A stretch of DNA of 64,000 nucleotides, taken from assembly GCA_023653785.1 (NCBI GenBank), contig JAMKCH010088386.1:34211-98210 (forward strand), written 5' to 3'. Position numbers and translations under genes: made by a program. Under the pieces are notes generated by a model. It ran no database searches, was not told where the DNA came from, and worked only from the letters and a program-made list of their open reading frames with translations. Positions 22,271 through 35,023 of the stretch are shown piece by piece. The stretch's first letter is position 1, and each line of letters begins with the position of its first letter. The stretch is from Ophioderma brevispina. Lineage: Eukaryota; Echinodermata; Ophiuroidea; Amphilepidida; Ophiodermatidae.

Positions 22271-23027
22271 TATATTTACACACAAGATGTAGGTATAGTA
22301 GGTTTTCATGTAGCAAAGGTATTTTGCATATCCGATGTACCAATTTTAGCGATACCGCAATAGGCATATTAATTAGCTCATTGCATACTAAGCCGCATGT
22401 ATCTGAACTTTCATCAATGGCAAAGATGCGCATCATAATGGGTTTTCGTGCAGTGAAGGGAATTTTGGTCATACCGCATTTACCGTTTCAAAAAATACAA
22501 TTACGCTTGATTTTTGCTATTATTAGCTCATTTGCATATGTAATTTGCCCGAAATATCCCAGCATCTAATCAGGTCGAGAAATCTTTAACCCGCTTCCTT
22601 CCACCCATTTACATCATTATACGCCCGACGGAACTCCAGATAAATGCAGCCCAAGCCCTTGCGGGGAAAGTGGTGTAATTTTGACACGCCAAAATAAGCT
22701 AATTAATCTCATATAATGCAGCCAAAAGCTGCTCTCCTCTAATAACCCTACCAAGTGTGAAGACAATCGGATTAGCGGTTTAGGCCAGCAGAGCATTTCA
22801 AAAATGGTTAACCGAAATGTCTGAAAAAATATGCGATAATAGCTAATTAAAATTCATGAATATGCAAAAAAAAAAATGCAGCCAAAAGTTACACATAATA
22901 CCTGCCGGCATATCACTCTATCATCCTATCAAGTTAAGGTAAATCGGGGGGGATTAGGTTTAGCCATGCATGAGCAATTTAAAAAAGGTTAAACCGAGTC
23001 ATACGGACGGACACACAGAATTGGGAT

Positions 23028-23262
23028 ACAATCTTAGCCAAAATTTTGTTGGAACACGACCTGCTCTTTTTGCCCTGATTATTTGCCGTATTTCCCTAAG
23101 AGATATTAAGAAATAGGTTCAACTTGGATTGGGAGGCTTGGAGCATTCTCATCCATGCACCCTCCCTATCCCACAATCAAGTTGGGTTTTGTAGGGTGGC
23201 GACTGGGGCATCATTTGAAGAGGACTATAAAAGTGTTCCAACACCTTTGGCTAAGATTGTAG
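23028..23262. repeat. Short foldback, arms about 30 bp
   Basis: ACAATCTTAGCCAAA, ATTTT, GTTGGAACACG at the left and the inverted counterpart CGTGTTCC-like TGTTCCAACACC, TTTGGCTAAGATTGT at the right. A small MITE-like palindrome. Confidence 0.65.
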
Positions 23263-24948
23263 TATGTGCCTCCATGAACATTAGTTCAGGCGACACAAAA
23301 TGTCATATGCTAACCCTATTTCAACGATCATTCAATCTAAATCACCACAATACAACTATTATCCCAATTGATCAATTTATTCCCATATGCTGTACCAAGT
23401 TACATCAGGATTATATTATAACAAGCATGCTTCACAGAAGATAGTTAAAATCATCCAATCACCTTAATAATATGCTTGCAAACTCGCTTCATCACTAGAA
23501 AAACTGTATTATTTATATATATGCAAGAATTGCTTTAAGAATATATATAGAATGTATTATATGACTACTATGTATTAACCTTCGGTTCATTATACACATC
23601 AATATTTCTATAAAGCACTAAAAAAGAAATTATGAAAAACACCTAGACTGGTGTAATTATCTGCATGTCCTGCTAAAAAAACAGAACACTTAAATTACTG
23701 AAGTTAAAGCCTGAAATATACACACTTAATTCAGATAATACATTCACCAGGTATTTACAAATGTTAACTTAAGTTACTGGAAGTTTTGATTATTTGGTAT
23801 TGTTTCTGTATAAATATACAAAACTGGTAAGATTTATTATCTAAAATAGGTTGCATTGGAACATTTATATCTTTCCCCCAAACTATTTGTTACTATTATG
23901 CTGTTTTTGGTATCATTAAAAGCTAGTTTGGGGTTTGATTTACATAATGTATCCAAGTTATTTAATGAAAAGTTACAAGTTAAATTCCTCAATTATCATT
24001 TCTTATAAAAATGGGAAATTGCAGTTACTGGAAGTGTTTGTGCATCTATTACAAGTATTGCATAGTTAATTGTAAAAGGGTGGTTAAGGTTCACTTGGTC
24101 TAAGGGACTTATTGCAGACCAGGGAAACTGCCATCTGGAATAAATGGATCTTTGGCAAAAGGTCTAAATGATGTAGCCAGTGGTCCCCATCTTCAAAAAC
24201 CTCTTTAGTTGGAAATTTTGTTCTTGTTTAGGGGTAATTCAATGAAAAAATATCACCCAAGTCCTAATCTAGAACACACATATTGACATGAGCATGTTAC
24301 ATGTACGCACACACATGGGCAATTAGTAGGAATGATGATTCCACACCATTTTAACAAGGAATATCAAGGGATCCCACAAGCTGGAAATTTACAAAGTGAT
24401 ATCAAAACTTGAAATTCTATTATGGCCATGATCAAATGGTGTCGAACTAGCCCTAAATCTGATCACTTCAGTGTAAAGGTCAAATTTAAGATGGGGGTTT
24501 CACAATATTGAAAGATAGCCATATCATGGAAATTGCTATCATCAAAACTGGCAAAAATAAGACGTGCTTTGTGTGGAAATTCAATATTTTCATGTTACAG
24601 GTGAACACGGTGGTAATAAACTGTTTCGGTTTTTTTCCAATATATGTAACCATATGCTTTGATATTAAAGATTTTCTACTAAATCTATTAGCATGAGTGC
24701 TACACCAACTGCAATAAAGACAATGTTAACTTAAAAATGGGCAGGGCTCTAAACTCCCAAGTTTTATTGCTAACAGAAACTTTCCTTCACTAAAAGAAGC
24801 AATCATTTGCAATGTTCACCTAGTTTACTAAACCTTCAGGATATAGTTTACTCTTAGTTCCCTGAGCATTGCTAAGGAGTCAATACAGCATCAATTCATC
24901 AGTCAATCTGTGCACGCACCCTGTTCATTTATAAAAGCTATTTACCGC
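23263..24948. other. No gene recognised
   Basis: AT-rich. GGTCTAAGGGACTTATTGCA at about 24098 also occurs (one base shorter) at about 21400, so part of this is dispersed repeat. Confidence 0.4.
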
Positions 24949-25212
24949 TAGGCGACAGAAAAAAAGTGTTTTAAAGGGGGTCAATTTTTCTTATATGGAG
25001 ATCAAAATTGGTCTAAAATAGCCCCAAATCTGAAAAATCAGGAGAAAAAATGAAATTTGTTTATAAATTTTCTTTAAAAATTAGCCAAAATTGATCAATT
25101 TGGGCTAAAAACAGGCTGATTTTACATGATTTTTGGAAAACTAACAAAAATATTCTGCAAAACTGAAAATTCAGGGTCGGTTGGGCCCGTAAAACAGTTT
25201 TTTTAGTCACCT
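24949..25212. mobile_element. TIR element (TAGGCGAC ends), copy 1
   Basis: The ends CTAGGCGACAGAAAAAAAG and, inverted, TAGGTGACTAAAAAAACTG enclose AAAATAGCCCC, AATTTGGGCTAAAA, CAGGCTGATTTTACATG and GGGCCCGTAAAACAG. All of these match the element at 51182-51472. Confidence 0.7.
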
Positions 25213-26635
25213 ACCAACAAATTTTTACAAGTAACAGTATCTCTGTGGGAAATAATGCTTCTCAACTATGTTCAGGGAGTGTGAGACGTAACTCCTGGTC
25301 TCTAAACTGCTTAGAGCCACATTTGTAATAATATCAATATATACTTTTGAAAGGGGAAAATTTCCATGGATATTTTATCTTCCGAAATTATTTACAGTAA
25401 TAAGTGGAAATCAAAGGCATTCATAATTTGAAGTACAATGTGCCATTATAATAAGAACACAAAAATATGCAAAATACCCCAATACTCCAGGGTTTTCCAG
25501 GGTTGATTCTTGCAAAGATCCTAAAACCAATTCTACATGTTCTATACATACAACAAGTTGGCAAGAATCCACTGATTCTTACAACATATGCTTGTGAGAA
25601 TCCAATGCGATTCTTGCCAATATGTCGAAATCCAAACTCTTATTTGGGTGGCATATTAAAAATAATACAAACTACTTCACTTAAGATGGTATTATTAGTG
25701 ATAAACAGCCTCCCCAGTTCAATTAATTGCAAGCACCCATAACATTTCTATGTACATTTTTGTTTTAAACTATCACCTGTCATTTACATAATAATTGTAT
25801 TCAACAACTCTTACAAAATAGGTATTACGTCAAAAATGACTTGCATAAATAATTTAGTCACCAATTAGGCAAGTAACATCAAGATTAGTATGCATACATT
25901 TGTTGCATAACACTATGACACCATTCCATATGCATGATGCAAGTATTACTACATCAGGGATATATTCATTTTGTGATCTTAGGAACTTCTTTTGTATTTA
26001 TAATTCCACAGATATTCTAAACAAAAAGGTTATTTATGAAATTGAAGTTGATTCTGTTTGTATTGTTATGCACCACAGGGCCACTGTTTTGTAATTTGTG
26101 TCCATTTACAAACAGAATTTACAAAATTACAAACTACTTCTAAAGCAGATCAAACTACATGTACGATTAAGGGCATATGCAGTTCTTTCATGTCCATGGT
26201 GCACTATTAAGAAGGCCCTCACAACTGTGTTTTGATCACATTTTCTTTATTAATATTCATATCCTGTGGAAAAAGTACCTATCACTGTGCCATGCTAGAA
26301 GTACATTAAGTAATCAGTTTAATCTTTAATGGGTATTGTTTTTTTTCCAAAATTATGCAAATGAGCTCAATTAATATTCATAACCTATCCAAAGAGTACA
26401 CAACACATGACCTCATTATGTTCCACCACTGTGCTATGTTAGAAGTTCATTGAGTAATCAGTTTAGTCCGTAGAGTGGATTAATGCTTTGCCGTCCACCC
26501 ATCTGCGCTACTACATAAGCCTACATACATAACACATTGTGTTGTGGGGGCCAAAAATCTAATGATAAATTACCACACAAAACTGTGGCAATACTTTGAA
26601 TCTTGCAATATTATCAAATGATACAATTACCTATT
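25213..26635. other. No gene; short duplication near 26238-26475
   Basis: AT-rich. A segment with TTAATATTCATA, CACTGTGC, ATGCTAGAAGTACATT and AGTAATCAGTTTA occurs twice, about 130 bp apart, at 26240-26340 and 26365-26475. There is also a fragment resembling MITE family 2 near 26070-26170. Confidence 0.4.
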
Positions 26636-26780
26636 ACAGGGACATTTCATGATCCATAGCCTCATCTCCCAGCTGACTACAAAGTTTCTAATATGATCTG
26701 AACCGATGACCTAAGTATGTCTGCCTAATCTTGTGTACAGATTCAATCTGCTCTTCAAAAAAAAATGTTTGTATTTTGTA
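26636..26780 (-). mobile_element. TTAA-type MITE family 2, first half, split by a LINE
   Basis: GGGACATTTCATGATCCATA, AGCCTCATCTCCCAGCTGACT, ATATGATCTGAACCGATGACC and TTTGTATTTTGTA match the inverted family 2 consensus. The copy breaks off at about 26780, where LINE sequence begins. The matching continuation (AAACGGACAGAAATTACA) appears at about 29928, beyond the LINE. Confidence 0.65.
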
Positions 26781-27686
26781 GAGTCAGTCGGGAAGAAGTG
26801 GTAAATGCAATTGGAGAAATGAAAACAGGAAAGGCTGCTGGACCCTCGGAAGTGAGTGTTGAGATGATTATTGAGAGTGGAGAGATTGGTGTGTGATGGA
26901 AGTTGTGTCAGAGGGTGTTAGATGGAGGAGGAAATGCCGGTGGAGTGGGGCCGCGTTGATGTGTTATGTCCAATTTTAAGGGAAAAGGGGATGCAATGAG
27001 CTGTGGTGCATGTAGGGGTGTTGAAGTTGTTGGAGCATGCGATGAAAATTGTGGCGAGGGATTTAGAGAACAGAATCGGAGGATAGTGAAAGTGAATGAG
27101 AGGCATTGGTTTTATGCCAGGGAAGGACGATAGATGCAGTGTTCATTCTGAGGAGGATGCAAGGGAATCGGCAAGGGAAAGGAAGCTTATCTGTGCGTTG
27201 GGGCTGCGAGAATCAGCCTTGTTGATAGCAGGTACTGAGGAACGTGATCGAGTGGGCGATGGAGGACGAGGGGTATACCCAGAGTGGTGGTTAGAGTGGT
27301 GATGAGCCTGTATGAAGGAGCAAACAAGAGTTAGAGTAGGGTCTGAGGCGTTTGGGGTGAAGGTGGGTGGGCATCAGGGTTCTGTGCTGTCGCCGTTTGC
27401 CAATTTGTGGTTGATGTGGTTACGGAGAGTGCAAAAGAAGGTTGATGAGTGAGATGCTGGATGGTGATTAGTTTTAATGTTGAAGAGACAATGGAGGGAA
27501 TGAGGGAGAAGTGTTGGAAGTGGAGACGGCATTTGAGAGTAAGGCCTGAAGGTAAACCTTAAAAAGACAAAAGTGCTGGTGAGTGGGGAGGAGGGGGAGG
27601 AGATAGTGAGTAAGGTGGACCATGTGGAATATGTGGAAAGAGGGAGGGGCAAATTCAGTGTGGTGTGGTGTGAGAAATGTGGGAAG
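26781..27686 (+). mobile_element. LINE reverse transcriptase, N-terminal and central part, frameshifted
   Basis: Translation across frames gives VVNAIGEMKTGKAAGPSEVS, then GFMPGK, then an ALLIAGTEERDRV-like decayed palm region. Further segments are RVRVGSEAFGVKVGGHQGSV with LSPFANLW, then KVNLKKTKVLVSGEEGE, and at the end C-E-K-C-G-K. This is the reverse-transcriptase order of a non-LTR retrotransposon with a C-terminal zinc-finger-like C-x2-C segment. Many stops and frameshifts make it inactive. The body is interrupted after KCGK and resumes at 29126. Confidence 0.85.
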
Positions 27687-29125
27687 GCTTCTTAGCCTTT
27701 TCAAGGCTTTGATTATTTATCAATTTGTGTGAGTCGCCTCTCTGGAACGCTCAAAGTTCAATCGTAATCAAAGCTTTTCGCAAATATTTCCATTTCTTTG
27801 TTACTCATTGTTTTTCGGGATATTTCTTCCGGAACTACAGCGATCGTGATGGTCAATGAGGAGGTCATCGTTCGTACTTTAAAAGATTTAAAATAGTTCC
27901 TAGAATACGAGTTTATGGAAAAATGATCAATAACCATTCAATTATTGGTTTTGAGTTGGTAACCGATTCAAAACAAAGCAGAATACCGGGGAGATACAGC
28001 CCCAGGATCCATGAGGCAGGCTTACAGCTAGCTGGGAATGTCAAATGGCGAAGACTTTTGCTGCTGTGAAAACGGCACGGTGTGATGATGAAAATCATGG
28101 TGGGTGGAATTACATGCATCGTTTTGTCAGTGTCACTGTGTGAATGTATGATCCCGGTTGTACATGGTGGTGTAGGCTTATTCGAGCTCGCTACACGTAC
28201 GGGGGTACTGTGCTGAATATGACTATCATGAGGGTATTTGAAGCTACGGCTAAGTGTTTGTACTGATGTGATTCGCTTTACTATAATGTGAATTTTACAG
28301 TCATTTTAGTGAACGGATTTGTATTTTACAAGTAGTTTCATGCATAGTTCAGCAATGGTTTGGCCGAAAGTTAGCCTTAAATTGGGCAGTAATTAGTGCC
28401 CCTGTCAAGAAATGTAAGTTCCTCGAGGTTAAGTTCATGTCTGACTAGCCTAGGATGTGCGTGTCCCTAAATTCTCGGCGTGAATTGTGAACTGGACGTC
28501 ATTTCTGGCTTGAATCCACACGTCAATTATTGCGTGGGCATGTGGATACGCGGGTCAGGATTATCTTTCAGTTTAATGTTCAAAATCACTGGTATGTCTG
28601 TGAGTGGCAATTTGACTGCTCACTGCAGTACAAATATATTGATCAATATGACTGACGGATGCCCTAGTCTAGTCTCATAGTCAGGGTGTTTGTTGCAGGG
28701 GAGGGGGGAAAAACATTTACTAGCCTTTACTGGGACTTTTATTTCTGTAGAGCTGGGCTACAACTATCCCATCTGCCACGCATCTCACATACCGTACGGT
28801 CTCACTCGCACTCGCAGCGGTCAAGAACTTCGTCGAATTTTGCTTTGAATCGTATGCTAATTAGGCCGTGCAAAAATCGATATGGTAATTTTGACGGGCG
28901 ACGTCATCGATATTGGCAAGTATCTGAAAACGTTGTCATCGATGAAATTGGGCGGTGCTTACGATGACGACTACTTTGATTGACACATTATGCTTGCACT
29001 GGGAAATACCAATTTGCGCAAAGACGCCTCGCTCCGCTCGGCCTCACGCCTTCGGCGTTCGACACGCGCCTTTGGCGCGCTCGCGGTTGGTGGATATAAA
29101 TGCGAGGCGTCTTTGACAAAGACTA
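27687..29125. mobile_element. 1.44-kb insertion within the LINE, type unknown
   Basis: LINE codons run ...AAATGTGGGAAG to 27686 and resume in frame TGGATTCATGGG at 29126, so the DNA between is an insertion. Near each end lies a short palindrome: AGCCTTTTCAAGGCT (27694-27708) and GTCTTTGACAAAGAC (29109-29123). A GC-rich hairpin lies at 29013-29118. I see no terminal inverted repeats longer than this, no target duplication and no transposase. It could be an unclassified element or a rearranged segment. Confidence 0.6.
29013..29118. repeat. GC-rich inverted repeat
   Basis: GCAAAGACGCCTCGC at about 29017 and GCGAGGCGTCTTTGA at about 29102 are inverted copies. They flank CCTTCGGCG, GCCTTTGGCGCGC iterations that are themselves palindromic. 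This lies at the right end of the 1.44-kb insertion. Confidence 0.65.
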
Positions 29126-29925
29126 TGGATTCATGGGAGATGCACAAAGATGAAGAGAGTGACCCCAAGTTTGGCAAGAGACTTTGTGTGTGGGAGATGC
29201 AAGAAGGGAGTTGAGGGAGTGGGGAAGGAGGTGGAAAAGTTGTGTGACGAGGTGGAAACAGTGAAGGAGTTCACATACCTAGGGGACAGGATTAGTGCGG
29301 GTGGTGGATGTGAGGCGGCTGTGACAGCCAGAGTAAGGTATGGGTGGGTGAAGTTTAGAGAATGTGGAGAGTTGTTACTTGGGAGAAGATTTCCTTTGAA
29401 GATGAAAGGGATGGTGTACATGTACAAGAGTTGTGTGAGATCAGTGATGCTGTATGGGAGTGAGACATGGTGCCTGAGTGAAAATGAGATGGGGACTTTG
29501 AGAAGGGCAGAGAGAGCAATGGTGAGAGCAATGTGTGGTGTGAAATTGATGGATAGGAAGAAGACTGAGGATTTGATGCAGATGTTGGGTTTGGAAGAGG
29601 CGGCTGACCGACTGGCGAAGGCGAATGGTGTAAGATGGTATGGGCACGTGCTGAGGAAGGATGAGGAGCATGTTTTAAAAAGGGCTTTTGAGTTTGAGGT
29701 GGGTGGTTTGAGGAAGAGGGGTCGACCAAAGAGGACATGGAGGAAGCAAGTGGAGGAGGAGAGTAGGAGGGTTGGGTTGAGGATGGGGGATGCGTTGAAT
29801 CGGGCGAAGTGGAAGGAGGGAGTAAGGGCAATTGCTACGAATGTGAGGTGAATCCGGCCACCCCCGGTTGCAGGGACAAAACCGGATTTAAAACTTTGGT
29901 TTTACTACTACTACTACTACTTTTA
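29126..29925 (+). mobile_element. LINE C-terminal ORF and 3' UTR with ACT-repeat tail
   Basis: A single open frame from 29126 to 29851 (TGA) encodes WIHGRCTKMKRVTPSLA, CGRCKKG, EFTYLGDRISAGGGCEAAVT, LYGSETWCLSENEMGTLRRA, GVRWYGHVLRK and RKRGRPKRTWRKQ. This is the familiar thumb and C-terminal region of RTE-X/related invertebrate LINEs, with a C-x2-C, W-x-H-x2-C, C-x2-C zinc-finger-like element. The 3' UTR contains GAATCCGGCCACCCCCGG and ends in ACTACTACTACT. This half is far better preserved than the 5' half. Confidence 0.9.
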
Positions 29926-30060
29926 AACGGACAGAAATTACATCACAGTCACAGAAACACTGTGATATGAATATTTGCTCATCATATCATCACAACGCAC
30001 AATCAAAATCAACTTAAAATTTTGGGGAACAAAATGTACGAAGATGCTCAGGTACAATAG
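29926..30060 (-). mobile_element. TTAA-type MITE family 2, second half, beyond the LINE
   Basis: AAACGGACAGAAATTACATC with CACAGT continues the MITE broken at 26780, showing that the LINE inserted at the internal GTCCGTTTAC palindrome region. The distal end is diverged and its limit is approximate. Confidence 0.5.
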
Positions 30061-31480
30061 GGAAAGTTCATTGTACAATGTTTTTCAAGAATTGAAATGC
30101 CATGTCTATTCCATAATAGCCCATAAATTTAAAGAGGCATTTTTTTATCCATAGCCTTGTCTTTAACCATTGAGAATTGTACATTATCTGAATTGTTGTG
30201 CAAGTATTGTATAATACATCTTGGCAATTGATACAAACATTTCATTATAACATCAGAATAAACTGGAGTTTCTAAGATCACAAAGGGCACCATTAAGCAG
30301 TACCTCACAACATGCCATGGAAACATAATACTCAAACATGCTAGGTCATTACACCTTAAATAAGTGGGGATCTTTCACATGCACATACTGCAAATTCACA
30401 CAATATAAAACTTTTAACGATTATTTACAATCCGTGCAAAAATATTACACAAAGGAAAGAATCAAAATGCTACTGCTCAGCCATACAAATGCAAAGAGTA
30501 ATCTTGTGAATAACTTTAGAGTAATACTTGGCCATTTCACATTTGATTATACCCAAAATATATATGCAAAAAAATATGCAAATTGCTCTAATATACACTA
30601 CACTATTGTTGATTTTCAAAAATATCTTAGCAAACAAAGGGCATCTGGGGGAATTAGGATATACATACAAAATATTGCAAACAAAATATATATTTTTGTT
30701 TTTTAATTGCTGTACAACTTAAGATTGGCATGCCAGAAACACTCATTTTTGCATTGTATTATCATACACAAGAAGATGCAAACAAGGAATTTTAATTTGG
30801 AACACCAAGAACTAGCAAAATATATGGTTGGTGATAATTTACAGTGGGATTCAAACATTGCTGCCGTTAGACATTTCCTGAGACAGAAATTGTATGAGAG
30901 ACATACCCTCTTTAGAAAAGATATCTCAAAGGGAAACAAATTTCTGCATCAAACATTTGACCATTTTAGAGCTCATACCTTTGCCACAACAGAAAATTTG
31001 AAGCAAGTTGGCAGTTTGAAAGTTTGTAATGTATGATTTAATAATCTACTACTGATATGTCTGTTTGTAATTGTATTAATAAATGCAGAATAAAATGAAA
31101 CAAAAACTTATTTATATGCATGATTTGTGTGTATCTTAAAATCTCTTTTTGCAGTGTGATCCAAAATGTTCAATTTAAACAAGTTTACTTCATTGTTTAT
31201 AATACAATTGTCATCAAATTATTCATGTAATCTTTCCATGGCAAAACACATTTGTTGAACTCTGAGCATATAGGAATTATTGACTTAGGCATTGTTTGTG
31301 GTTTGTTGACTTCAGAAACCAAACTCTAATACTATGGAAAATGCAAAAAGTCAATTCCAATTATATACTTGGCTCTATTGTGAATAGCATCAAGCTGAGC
31401 TAAGGTGATAACTGTTTTAGCATTCAATGCAAGTCCCAATCTACACATTCTGTTTAAGAAATTTTGTATTTTACTGAAAT
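30061..31480. other. No gene recognised
   Basis: AT-rich; open frames up to 122 codons (30338-30706) on both strands lack splice sites and protein-like composition. Confidence 0.45.
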
Positions 31481-31489
31481 GTGCCTGTG

Positions 31490-32145
31490 TCCCTTTGGCC
31501 CTCCTCTACCCGAGCCATTTTTTGTAACAACACTCCCGAAGGGGGGGGGGGGGGTCACCCCTTGAATTTTCCTTATTAAACATCCAATTCCTATAAATTT
31601 GATACTACAGAAAAGTTTAGAGCTGCTTCTTTCCATTGGTATCAAATAAGTATAAACATTCCTATAATGATGTCACTATTATTACATCATAAGACAAGGC
31701 AAGTATGAAAATACTGGATATAGGGTGGAAAATTCATATTTTGCAATTTTACTGGCTCTAAACGTGGCACTAAATGCTCTGTGTATATACAATTAGTCAT
31801 TTGCCATCATTTAGAGCCAAAAACTGCTCTAAATACAAATCTGATATTTCCAAACTTTCTTTGGAAAAAAAATTGCATATTCTGCCTTCTACATGGTATG
31901 TTAATGAAAATTGAGAGTTTTGTTGGCATGCAAACTTATGACATCATTCAAGGTAATACTAGGCATGTTGGTACTCATTTGGTATCAATGAAAAGAGGAC
32001 CATAGCTATCTATTGGTACCAGTAAGTAGCTGTGACATGTCAATTGACAATTACATCATTTGGTACCATAAAAGGGGGTTTTTGAATCTACAAGGGTGGT
32101 AATCCCCCCCCCCCCTTCGGTTAATGTCTCCAAATGAAGGAATTA
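31490..32145. mobile_element. Decayed foldback element with G/C homopolymers
   Basis: CCGAAGGGGGGG and TCACCCCTTG at about 31535-31565 recur inverted at about 32090-32125 (CAAGGGTGGTAAT, then a C-run and TTCGG). Inner segments around CATTGGTATCAAATAAGTA (31635) and ACTCATTTGGTATCAATG (31973) are also inverted copies. GAGCCAAAAACTGCTCTAAA lies near the centre. Confidence 0.55.
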
Positions 32146-32149
32146 TTCA

Positions 32150-33060
32150 AGAAATCATTTCTTTGGAAAGCTGTTACACCATAACTAAGGTATAATTGCA
32201 CATGTGTAACTAGTAATCAGGAAATGGTTGACAATTATCTTCAAAACAGTGATCAATACCAAATGTATTCGATCAATGCTCAGTGTGAAAAGCTTTATTA
32301 GAAGAACTTGTCCTACTTTGATATTTGCATGATGTTTCTCACTTTGCAGCAAAAGGTTAAGCTCTGTTATATTTTTATCAGGAAATATGTAATTCATTGG
32401 AATAATTCTTGTTTTTGTTTTAATCACCCACAATAATGTAATCTTTGTTATATGACCATTTATCTTCTGGAAAATAACATTAAGTACGCATGCAAGATAA
32501 AAGACACAAGCTTGCACAAAATCTGTGTATTTTGATATCATACATTACATGTAAAAACAAAAACAAAATATATTTAAAGCCACACCCAGAAACCTAGCTA
32601 ACAGGTTACCTTAAACATTACAAAATGTTCCATTTTTTTACTCATCTTTAAATCAATACTTACACTGTACACAACTTATTTATGTACAAAAAAAGTTTAT
32701 AATGCAGAACATATAAGATAACAATATACAAACAAAGAAAAAGTAGTTAGAGTTTAACATAAGAATATACAAAAATAATATCAGAGCAGTTTTTTAATTA
32801 CATTTTGAAACAATTGTATACATTGTCGATATAGTACATCAATTTGTGCATATACTGATAAAGCAGAAATTGTCATATTTTAGAAGTGAGCTTTCCCTAA
32901 GGAACTTGTAATGGACCTTGACATCTTAATTCAAAATGTGACACACTTTCTTTATAAAGGTTATAAGACACTACTTTGTGTACATAGTCTACTTACAACA
33001 AGTTGCCAATGTCATTCACAACTTTGAGAGAATGCCAGGGAGTCTATTATATTGGCAACT
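32150..33060. other. No gene recognised
   Basis: AT-rich; the 118-codon frame at 32185-32541 minus is low-complexity and without splice context. Confidence 0.4.
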
Positions 33061-33422
33061 TAAATAATAATAATAGCAGAGATTTATATAGCGCCTTATG
33101 CTATTGGCCTCTAAGCGCTTTCACAAATGGTCGCTGATCACTGTGGCCCAACCATACCATAAACCATTTAGCATCATTTCAAGGGATGAAGCAGATCAGG
33201 GTCAGCGCTTTCCCTTATCAGCAAACATACATCGAGATAACCATCGCAGCCAGGACCAGCTTCCCAAATATCGCATGGGTAAATCGGGACAACCAAGCGG
33301 TTAATTTCTTGTCCAGGGAAATTACAAGATAGCTGAATCTCACAGGGCTCGAACGCACGCCTATACGCATGGATGAGCATACACTGGAGTCGAGCGCTTA
33401 CCTGATTGAGCTATCTTGTCCG
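33061..33422 (-). mobile_element. tRNA-derived SINE
   Basis: Read on the minus strand, it starts GCGGACAAGATAGCTCAATC, AGGTAAGCGC (A-box-like) and has GCGTTCGAGCCCTGTG (B-box). Its tail contains AAGGCGCTATATAAAT and finishes in TATTATTATTA. The tRNA-like head, unrelated body and short-repeat tail are the standard SINE layout. Confidence 0.8.
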
Positions 33423-33429
33423 CTTATAA

Positions 33430-35020
33430 CTTGTCCTATTAAGGTGAAGTTTCTGTCGTGGGCGTTAACACAAATTATGACAAACTTTATTAGAATTATG
33501 CATTAAGTGGGAGGTTGCCGTGCATTCACATGGGACCATATTTTGTCAAATTTTTAAGTGGGAACAATAATTTGGTAGGCTCTCCTTACCCTTCACTTAT
33601 ATGATGGTGCTCTATGGTAGCCATGTTTTTACCTCAATTATATCCATTATATACCATGTTAATCCATTTAACAAGTCCATAAAGGTCTGGTACTGACATG
33701 GGTAAGTCAAACCCATGCATACAAACTCTTAGCTGAAAGCAAACTACTTTAACTTCATGATGTCAGAAGAATTTCACACACAAAGATTACACAGTTGTTC
33801 ATTATTTACCATTAGGTGCTACTTCCTGCCTTTTTTCTCCTATGGGCCAACCTTGTATAAAACGAACATTTGTAGAAAGGGACAGATGGTAAATTAATAA
33901 AAAAGTTCATATATTCTGGGAATTCACCCAGCAGTATTTTCTATTTAAGGTAGGATCATCGGATAAAATGGTCTTACAGAAAAATGACCATAAAATCAAA
34001 ACCCCTGAATCAATTTAGTCCAAACTTGACTATGGTAAGGATTGAACTCTCCTCCACAATTTTTTGCAGTTTCAAGACTGCATGATTTGTTTTAGTGTTT
34101 TTATTTATTTTTTAAAAATTCCCTAATTTTTACAATAAATAATTTTTCCCAGCCTAAATGGAAGGTGCTTTTAAGCTGAAACTTTAGGGATGTGTGTATA
34201 AACAAAATACCTAAAATCAAACGTTGGCTTTTTTGAAGCAAGTGTTTAATTCTTTAGAAAAAAATATTTAGGGAAAAATAATTAAGGGAAAATTAAAAAC
34301 ACCTATTATTTCAAATAGAAACACTCAATCTGCAAAATCTAACGTGAGAATTTTCTAAATTTGATTTCCTTTCATATAACACCTTATTCATCACCAAGAG
34401 AGTTGTAGTTTCTTCTAGGAAACATTATGAAAAGAAATACTTCAACAAAAAAGTGTTGTTGCGACCACCTGTTCTTTGTTTTTGATGACACACAGAAAAA
34501 TAAAAAAATTGTATGAATTTTTGATATTTCTTTAACCATTAAAAACAAACACCAATCTTATAACTCATCAATTACTTGAGAAATAATTGAAATAAAATGT
34601 GTAGTTTTTCACAAAATTGCCCCATTTTAGTCATTTTCTATACTGCCAAAATCAGCCCCTGTACAAAGTCTATGGGAATTTGAAAATGCATTATGTGACA
34701 TATCTCTAAAACGCCTTTTTGGAAAAAATTAAAATTTGGCACACATGTTTCTTTTACCAATACCAACATTTCATGAGAATTTCAACAAGATCTGGGCACG
34801 AGCCGTAGCCCATAATCCTACCTTAAGTAACATTTTGCACAATAACTTAATTATTATGCATCTGTGGTGCAATACCACAGTGCGATTAGCGTATACCGCC
34901 CAACACTGCACAATACGCAAAAATATCGGGCATTCGGTCATGCAACTCGTCAAGCAAATACTCTGTTTTTATTAGTTTTGAAGCCATTTTAAAACTATTT
35001 TGGTCAAGTCAGCTTCTTCT
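33430..35020. other. No gene recognised
   Basis: AT-rich intergenic or intronic DNA; no splice-flanked frame was found. Confidence 0.4.
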
Positions 35021-35023
35021 TGC

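Noticed and set aside
22034..22569. Proline-rich frames of 94-132 codons
   Set aside because: They arise from a C-rich low-complexity tract.
29355..29831. 158-codon minus-strand frame rich in Pro and Ser
   Set aside because: It is antisense to the well-supported LINE reverse-transcriptase frame on the plus strand, and its composition reflects that.
30338..31036. Overlapping 60-122 codon frames on both strands
   Set aside because: AT-rich low-complexity translations (runs of Ile, Lys, Asn, Tyr) with no splice sites or repeats.
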